Source of the DNA: Alphaproteobacteria bacterium
GTDB taxonomy: Bacteria; Pseudomonadota; Alphaproteobacteria; RS24
Reading direction: 5' to 3'
Length of the DNA: 49,771 bases
Assembly: GCA_029253645.1 (NCBI GenBank)
Contig: JAQWZC010000109.1
Span: 1-49,771 of the forward strand
Notes under the pieces: generated by a model
What the model saw: only the letters and a program-made list of their open reading frames with translations
The model's database searches: none
Told to the model about the DNA's origin: nothing
Program-made: the position numbers and the translations under genes
In this document: in pieces, positions 44,726-49,771 of the stretch
Layout: every line of letters starts with the position of its first letter
Numbering within the stretch: the first letter of the stretch is position 1

Positions 44726-44754
44726 GATTCGAATCATGTGGATAAGGAAGAATC
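44726..44754. promoter_or_regulatory. gcrA upstream control region: GANTC sites and DnaA box
   Basis: Three CcrM methylation sites (GANTC) lie within 29 bases: GATTC 44726-44730, GAATC 44731-44735 and GAATC 44750-44754. A perfect DnaA box (TGTGGATAA, complement TTATCCACA) is at 44737-44745. In Caulobacter gcrA is activated by DnaA and its region contains a methylation site, so the same logic is plausible here. Confidence 0.7.
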
Positions 44755-44765
44755 AGCCTTTCCCT

Positions 44766-44789
44766 TTTTCTACTATATTTAGTAGAAAA
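44766..44789. promoter_or_regulatory. Perfect inverted repeat before gcrA
   Basis: Ten-base arms 44766-44775 (ending TTTCTACTA) and 44780-44789 (starting TAGTAGAAA) are separated by TATT. The dyad lies 67 bp before gcrA, inside the divergent gap. It could be an operator; TATATT at its centre could also be a -10. Confidence 0.65.
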
Positions 44790-44855
44790 TAAAAGTAACG
44801 CCACTAGATGTGGTGGAAAAAATTGAAGATGAACTGATTTCGGAGGGTGCAAATC

Positions 44856-45338
44856 ATGGCATGGACTGACGAACGTGTTGAAATGCTTAAACAATTATGG
44901 ACTGACGGCTTATCTGCCAGTCAGATTGCCCGCAAAATGGGTGGTGTGACCCGTAATGCGGTTATCGGCAAAGTGCATCGGCTGGGGCTTTCCGGTCGGG
45001 CGACCCCGGCGCGGGTCTCAACGGCACGGATTTCTGCCGGTTCAGGACGGGCGCGCCCGTCAACGCCCTCATTATCGGGCAGCCAGCGTTTTCGAGCCAC
45101 TGAGTTGGATGATATTAAAGACCAAGTCGTGCCGGAACCGATTTTAAGCCCTGAGGAACGTGCCAGCGTCTTGCATCTGACCGAGCATACATGCAAATGG
45201 CCGATTGGGGACCCGGGCACGACCGAGTTTCATTTCTGCGGGGCGCGCGCCAAAAGCGGCAGCCCTTATTGCACAACCCATGCGGCACAAGCCTATCAGC
45301 CGCTGGAACGCCGACGTAAGAAAAAAGTCGCGCGCTAA
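44856..45338 (+). CDS. gcrA: Cell-cycle regulator GcrA
   Basis: 160 residues from ATG 44856, with GGAGGG upstream. The N-terminal DNA-binding part is WTDERVEMLKQLWTDGLSAS, QIARKMGGVTRNAVIGKVHR; the C-terminal part has EHTCKWPIGDPGTTEFHFCG and GSPYCTTHAAQAYQP, the segment that binds sigma-70 domain 2. GcrA recognises methylated GANTC promoters and drives S-phase genes with CcrM. A 34-base terminator follows. The linker (residues about 50-95) is Ser/Arg-rich. Confidence 0.96.
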   Translation: MAWTDERVEMLKQLWTDGLSASQIARKMGGVTRNAVIGKVHRLGLSGRATPARVSTARISAGSGRARPSTPSLSGSQRFRATELDDIKDQVVPEPILSPEERASVLHLTEHTCKWPIGDPGTTEFHFCGARAKSGSPYCTTHAAQAYQPLERRRKKKVAR

Positions 45339-45353
45339 AGCCTTTCGCATTCC

Positions 45354-45387
45354 GCCCCGTTCATCCGGCGCGATGGGCGGGGCTTTT
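45354..45387 (+). terminator. Terminator of gcrA
   Basis: GCCCCGTTCATC (45354-45365) pairs with GATGGGCGGGGC (45372-45383), including two G-U pairs, followed by TTTT. It starts 16 bp past the gcrA stop. Confidence 0.8.
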
Positions 45388-45440
45388 GCTGGCTTTTTTT
45401 CAGCAACTCGACAATGATAAGTGCCGTCAGGGAGAATTTT

Positions 45441-46274
45441 ATGCGTCAATTTAAAGATAAAGTCTGCGTCATCACCGGTGCAGGTAGCGGCATTGGGGCG
45501 GCCTGCGCCCACGCCATGGCCGCGCAAGGCGCCACAATTATCGGCACTGATTTGCGCCAAGACATGTTGGCCGACACCAAAGCCGCCATTAATGCCGCCG
45601 ATTCGGATGGCCGTATGGAAAGCTTCATGGTCGATGTGTCCGATCGCGATGCCATGTTTGACCTGGCCGCGCGCGTTGAAAAAGACTTTGGCGGTGCCGA
45701 CCTGATTTTGAATAATGCCGGTGTCGCATTCGGCGCGCCGGTCTCGGAGATGAGTGTCGATGATTGCAAATGGCTGATGGATATTAATTTCTGGGGTGTG
45801 GTGAATGGCACGCAAGCCTTTCTGCCGCATTTCATCACTAAGGGCAGCGGTCATGTGGCCAATATATCCTCGATTTTCGGCCTGATTGGGGTGCCGACCC
45901 AAGCCGCCTATAATGCCTCAAAATTCGCCGTATTGGGTTTTACCGAAGCCCTGCGCCATGAAATGCGCGGCTCGGATATTGGCGTCTCGACCATTCACCC
46001 GGGCGGCATTAATACAAATATTGTGCGCCATGCGCGCGTGCAGCAAGGCCCCGAAGCCGAGGCCGAGCGCGAGGAAGCGATTCAGCGTTTCGCCCAATTC
46101 ACCATGACGCAGCCCGATGGCGCGGCCAAAGTGATTATGAAGGGCATTCGAAAAAACAAGGCGCGGATTCTTATCGGCCCTGATGCCCATGTGGTGGATT
46201 GGATTCGCCGCCTGTTTCCGGCCAGCTATTTGCGGCTGCTGCCAATGATGGATTTAACCCGCAACCAAGATTAA
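45441..46274 (+). CDS. Short-chain dehydrogenase/reductase
   Basis: 277 residues from ATG 45441, with GGGAG upstream. Classical SDR: TGAGSGIG at 12-19 for NAD(P), NNAG near 91, S143 in NISS, catalytic Y157-x-x-x-K161 in YNASK. FTEALRHEMRGSDIGVSTIH and PGGINTNI follow. Substrate unknown; the C-terminus resembles those acting on lipophilic alcohols. It stands alone between gcrA and the iron-binding protein gene. Confidence 0.92.
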   Translation: MRQFKDKVCVITGAGSGIGAACAHAMAAQGATIIGTDLRQDMLADTKAAINAADSDGRMESFMVDVSDRDAMFDLAARVEKDFGGADLILNNAGVAFGAPVSEMSVDDCKWLMDINFWGVVNGTQAFLPHFITKGSGHVANISSIFGLIGVPTQAAYNASKFAVLGFTEALRHEMRGSDIGVSTIHPGGINTNIVRHARVQQGPEAEAEREEAIQRFAQFTMTQPDGAAKVIMKGIRKNKARILIGPDAHVVDWIRRLFPASYLRLLPMMDLTRNQD

Positions 46275-46311
46275 ACCGGCGCACCGCTCCGACGATTTTC
46301 ATGGATGACAC

Positions 46312-46353
46312 GCCCTAGTTGACTGACCGTGGTTGACTGGCCCTAGTTGACAT
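46312..46353. repeat. Three tandem 14-bp repeats before the iron-binding protein gene
   Basis: GCCCTAGTTGACTG (46312), ACCGTGGTTGACTG (46326) and GCCCTAGTTGACAT (46340) follow without gaps. They share GTTGAC at the same position and end in the -35-like TTGACA. Confidence 0.7.
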
Positions 46354-46400
46354 AAGAGCGGGCGCGGCTTAGAACGCAAATGATAATCATTCGCACTTGC
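46347..46400 (+). promoter_or_regulatory. Candidate promoter and iron box of the iron-binding protein gene
   Basis: TTGACA (46347-46352) and TAGAAC (46370-46375) are 17 bases apart and fit a sigma-70 promoter. Just after them, GATAATCATTCGCACTTGC (46382-46400) matches the Fur consensus centre TGATAATCATT and aligns with the bfd and bfr sites. A repressor bound here would cover the start of transcription. Confidence 0.65.
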
Positions 46401-46410
46401 AGGATATCCC

Positions 46411-47496
46411 ATGCGCTTTCGTCCCATTGCCTTATCAGCGTTTTTCAGCCTCCCTGTGGCGGCTCTTTTTGTCGGCTTACTGGTGAGCTTTGGATATGGC
46501 CCCAGCACGGCCCAAGAAACTGGGCAAAAAACCGCGCAAGAAAACCAAGTTGTTAATGTCTATTCCTATCGCCAACCGTTTTTGGTCGAACCGCTTTTCG
46601 CGCAATTCACCGCCGAGACGGGCATTCAAGTCAAAGTCATATTCGCCAAAAAAGGCCTGATTGAGCGCGTGAAAACCGAGGGCAAGCGCTCGCCTGCCGA
46701 TGTCATTTTAACGGTTGATATTGGACGCCTCCATGCCGCCCGAGAAGTGGCGCAACCGGTGCGCTCGGCGATTTTGACACGGCATATTCCAGCGCGCGCG
46801 CGCGGCACGGATGATACATGGTTCGGCCTGACCTGGCGGGCGCGTGTGGCTTATGTCTCGCGCAGCCGGGTGCCGGAGACCGATTTATCTTTTGCCGATT
46901 TGGCCGACCCGCAATTTCGCGGTCGCATATGCCTGCGCTCGGGCCAGCATCCTTACAATATCGCGCTGTTTGCCGCCTTGCTCGAGCATATGGGCGAGGC
47001 GCGGTTTACCGACTGGTTGACCGGCTTAAAGGCCAATCTGGCGGGCAAGCCATCGGGCAATGACCGCGCTCAAGTGCGTAAAGTCTATGGCGGCGCGTGT
47101 GATATCGCCATTGGCAATACCTATTATATGGGCAAAATGCAGACCAATGAGAAAAAGCCCGTTCAGCAAGACTGGGCAAAATCCGTACGCGTGGTGTTTC
47201 CCGATATGCCACGCGGCGGCGCACATATGAATTTATCCGGCATGGCGATGGCCAAATACGCGCCCAATCGCGCCAATGCCCAAAAGCTGATGGAGTTTTT
47301 GGTCTCTGCGGCGGCGCAGAAAACCTATGCTGAGGTGAATTTTGAATATCCGATACGCGCCGATATCGCGGCCTCGGTGCGGGTGCAAAGCTGGGGCAGC
47401 TTTACCCCTGACACTTTATCCCTCAATAAGATTGCCGCCTTGCGCGGACGCGCCAGCGAAATTGTGGACGAAGTTTCCTTTAATCTTGGCCCCTAA
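46411..47496 (+). CDS. Iron(III) ABC transporter periplasmic binding protein
   Basis: 361 residues. A signal peptide (1-34, cleavage after AQA-like STAQE) is followed by a type II periplasmic-binding fold. The iron ligands are the tyrosine pair Y238-Y239 in GNTYYMGKM; VNVYSYRQPFLVEPL near residue 48 and SGMAMAKYAPN are typical of the FbpA/FutA family. It captures ferric iron for an ABC importer; no permease or ATPase gene is adjacent, so they must be elsewhere. An iron box overlaps its leader. Confidence 0.92.
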   Translation: MRFRPIALSAFFSLPVAALFVGLLVSFGYGPSTAQETGQKTAQENQVVNVYSYRQPFLVEPLFAQFTAETGIQVKVIFAKKGLIERVKTEGKRSPADVILTVDIGRLHAAREVAQPVRSAILTRHIPARARGTDDTWFGLTWRARVAYVSRSRVPETDLSFADLADPQFRGRICLRSGQHPYNIALFAALLEHMGEARFTDWLTGLKANLAGKPSGNDRAQVRKVYGGACDIAIGNTYYMGKMQTNEKKPVQQDWAKSVRVVFPDMPRGGAHMNLSGMAMAKYAPNRANAQKLMEFLVSAAAQKTYAEVNFEYPIRADIAASVRVQSWGSFTPDTLSLNKIAALRGRASEIVDEVSFNLGP

Positions 47497-47535
47497 TATG
47501 GGAAGCTTTCCTCGTTAAGAAAAAGGAGGAACACC

Positions 47536-47943
47536 ATGTCATTTACCGGAAGCTGCTATTGCGGCAAAATAAAATACCAAGCCGAGGGCGATGCGGTGAT
47601 GAAACTGCAATGCCATTGTCGCGAATGCACTTATATCACAGGCGGCGCGGCCAATCTGACGATGGGCGTGGCTGAGGCGGGTTTCAAATACACCCAAGGC
47701 ACGCCATCGACTTATCAGCGTGACGATATTGACGGCGCCGTAACGCGTGAGTTTTGTGGCGATTGCGGCACACCGCTTTTGACCCGCGCCCCGGGCGCAC
47801 CAGGCGCGGTTTTGTTGAAAATCGGATCGCTCGACAATCCGGCTGATTTCAGTGGCCCTGATGCGGCCATTTATACTGATGAGAAACATGATTTCCATGT
47901 GATCGCCGATGGCGTTGCCCAATTTGGCAAATTGCCCGGTTAA
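47536..47943 (+). CDS. GFA (CENP-V) family zinc protein
   Basis: 135 residues. Zinc-binding cysteines GSCYCGKIKY, LQCHCRECTY and FCGDCGTPL give the GFA fold, originally named for glutathione-dependent formaldehyde-activating enzyme; most members have no proven activity, and a formaldehyde role should not be assumed. AAGGAGG precedes the ATG. It ends 10 bp before the triplicated hairpins of the facing amtB operon. Confidence 0.9.
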   Translation: MSFTGSCYCGKIKYQAEGDAVMKLQCHCRECTYITGGAANLTMGVAEAGFKYTQGTPSTYQRDDIDGAVTREFCGDCGTPLLTRAPGAPGAVLLKIGSLDNPADFSGPDAAIYTDEKHDFHVIADGVAQFGKLPG

Positions 47944-47952
47944 GTAATACCT

Positions 47953-48051
47953 CGGCAGAGAAATCTGCCGCCCGGTTAAACAAAAAAACCCCCGGCAGAT
48001 TGCTCTGCCGCCCGGTTAAACAAAAAAACCCCCGGCAGAAGAATCTGCCGG
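47953..48051 (-). repeat. Triplicated terminator at the end of glnK-amtB
   Basis: Three hairpins with identical arms CGGCAGA/TCTGCCG start at 47953, 47993 and 48033, exactly 40 bases apart, with different loops (GAAA, TTGC, AGAA). On the minus strand the first two (from amtB) are followed by seven T residues in CCCCCGG-flanked units, so each can terminate amtB transcription. Two full 40-base units and a partial third are present. Confidence 0.85.
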
Positions 48052-48073
48052 GGGTCACGCTCACTAGGGGATA

Positions 48074-49384
48074 TCAAGTGCGCGAGAACTCGGGATAGGC
48101 TTCAATGCCCAGTTCTTCTTTATCGAGGCCCATCATTTCGCCGTCTTCATCGACGCGGATGCCCATCACCGCTTTCAGTATCGACCACAAAATGCCACTG
48201 GCAATCATGGTGAAGATACCGACAGCAACGACGCCAATGGCCTGCACAGTGTAGGTCGCATCGCTATTGGTCAGCGGCACAATCAATGTGCCCCAAATAC
48301 CGCAAACCAGGTGAGCCGGAATGGCACCGACAACATCATCGACTTTAAACTTGTCGAGCAGCGGCACAGCCAGAACCACCAGCACACCACCCACAGCACC
48401 GATAAAGGCGGCTGCCGGAATGGACGGGGTCAACGGCTCAGCCGTGATGGAGACAAGGCCACCAATCGCACCGTTCAGCGCCATGGTCAGGTCAATTTTG
48501 CCATACAGCGCATTTGACGCAATCATTGCCGCCACAACACCGGCCGCAGCGGCCATATTGGTGTTGATGAAGATGTTGGAGATGGCTGCCGCATCGGCAC
48601 CTGAACCCAGAGCCAGTTGCGAACCGCCATTAAAGCCGAACCAACCGAGCCACAAAATGAATGTGCCCAAAGTGGCCAAAGGCATATTGGAACCCGGGAT
48701 TGGGTTAACTTCGCCATTCGGGCCATATTTACCGGCGCGCGCGCCGAGAATAATGGCACCGGCCAGAGCCGCCCAACCACCGGTTGAGTGCACCAGTGTC
48801 GAACCGGCAAAGTCAGAAAAGCCCATAGCGTCGAGCCAGCCTGTGCCCCACTCCCAGCTGCCGACGATTGGATAAATAAATCCGGTCAGGAACAGCGTGA
48901 AGATAAGGAACGGCCACAGCTTCATCCGCTCGGCAATGGTGCCGGACACGATGGAAGCTGTTGTGGCGCAGAACACCATTTGGAAATACCAGTCAGAACC
49001 GGAGGCATAGCCGCCCGAGAAATCAGGTGTTTCACCGGCAATGGCGCTGTCATCGGCTGACCATACGGAGAACAACTCACCGATATAACCACCTTCGGCA
49101 ATGCCATACATCAGATTATAGCCGACCAGCCAATACATCAGACCGGCAATGGCGAATAATGAAATGTTTTTGACACAAATCGTAGCCACATTTTTGGACC
49201 GGACCATGCCGCTTTCGAGCATGGTAAAACCGGCGGCCATGAACATGACCAAGAAACCGCAGACCAGGAACAGGAATGTGTTGAACACATAGGCTGTCTC
49301 AGGGCTGACTTCAGCGAGGGCCGGACCGGCTGCCAAAGACAAAGCCGAACCCAGTCCCAAAATTTTGAGAGTATTTTTCAACAT
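48074..49384 (-). CDS. amtB: Ammonium transporter
   Basis: 436 residues. Signal-like N-terminus (about 1-24) then eleven expected helices. Family segments include FLVMFMAAGFTMLESGMVR, ADWFGTGWLDAMGFSDFAG-like VHSTGGWAALAGA, and FILWLGWFGFNGGS. It brings in ammonium as NH3 after deprotonation; a conserved His pair lies in the pore. The short C-terminal tail (from about 410) contacts GlnK. It follows glnK by 12 bp. Confidence 0.96.
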   Translation of the reverse strand: MLKNTLKILGLGSALSLAAGPALAEVSPETAYVFNTFLFLVCGFLVMFMAAGFTMLESGMVRSKNVATICVKNISLFAIAGLMYWLVGYNLMYGIAEGGYIGELFSVWSADDSAIAGETPDFSGGYASGSDWYFQMVFCATTASIVSGTIAERMKLWPFLIFTLFLTGFIYPIVGSWEWGTGWLDAMGFSDFAGSTLVHSTGGWAALAGAIILGARAGKYGPNGEVNPIPGSNMPLATLGTFILWLGWFGFNGGSQLALGSGADAAAISNIFINTNMAAAAGVVAAMIASNALYGKIDLTMALNGAIGGLVSITAEPLTPSIPAAAFIGAVGGVLVVLAVPLLDKFKVDDVVGAIPAHLVCGIWGTLIVPLTNSDATYTVQAIGVVAVGIFTMIASGILWSILKAVMGIRVDEDGEMMGLDKEELGIEAYPEFSRT

Positions 49385-49396
49385 TGGTGGAGTCCT

Positions 49397-49750
<354 letters not shown>

Positions 49751-49771
49751 TCAATCAAGCTTAGAAGCTTG

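Noticed and set aside
49756-49771. Perfect palindrome CAAGCTT-AG-AAGCTTG at the right edge
   Set aside because: Cut by the window edge and upstream of glnK only by chance as far as can be seen; no context to judge it.

Overview
The window is chromosomal DNA of an alphaproteobacterium. The marker genes are gcrA (cell-cycle regulator confined to this class), class I lysyl-tRNA synthetase, the long two-part dCTP deaminase, UPF0262, DUF2948, an Alph_Pro_TM protein, and the murA-DUF2948-hisD-UPF0262-infA-maf-RNase E/G-yacG order. GANTC sites before gcrA fit CcrM methylation. Nothing seen places it below class level. Gene density is high, with many 1-8 bp overlaps, and I found no IS element, CRISPR array, rRNA gene or complete prophage.

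Layout. 1-1.7 kb: a truncated NUDIX gene, a regulatory-looking gap and an exported class C beta-lactamase-like serine hydrolase ending in a terminator beside tRNA-Phe. 1.7-8.2 kb: a minus-strand run of ten genes for envelope, histidine, translation and RNA functions, including a 47-aa gene coupled to murA. 8.3-10.2 kb: tRNA-Thr, an iron-storage pair (bfd and bfr, tail to tail) and a gene-transfer-agent-type holin gene broken by an in-frame TAA. 10.3-13.8 kb: nrdAB with an NrdR box and a DnaA box. 14-20.3 kb: thiolase, a one-cysteine exported MsrB, a hydrolase, and a coupled trio TSUP transporter / Alph_Pro_TM / CcdA plus DUF3429. 20.3-32.7 kb: PdeM and its partner helicase, an HSL-type esterase, a TetR regulator, ArsC, pyrD, DUF952, lysK, a TerB-like protein, a sterol-desaturase-type hydroxylase, an L-lactate-dehydrogenase-type enzyme and dCTP deaminase.

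32.8-44.7 kb: a SAM-II riboswitch followed by a terminator controls metZ, then apaG and trkH; an RND pump operon faces them. Upstream of the pump lie argD-argF-hslO and an ABC-2 permease. 44.7-49.8 kb: gcrA with a dense control region, an SDR enzyme, an iron-type ABC binding protein with a Fur-like site, a GFA-family protein, a triplicated terminator, and amtB-glnK.

Three circuits can be read from the DNA: SAM feedback on methionine synthesis; a shared iron-responsive-type motif before bfd, bfr and the iron-binding protein; and replication/cell-cycle control (NrdR and DnaA sites at nrdAB, DnaA and GANTC sites at gcrA). I did not find an obviously new multi-gene system. The best candidates for something under-described are the apparent transcription-attenuating SAM-II switch, the split holin, the repeated terminator stems, and a possible periplasmic sulfur/thiol module around MsrB and CcdA.
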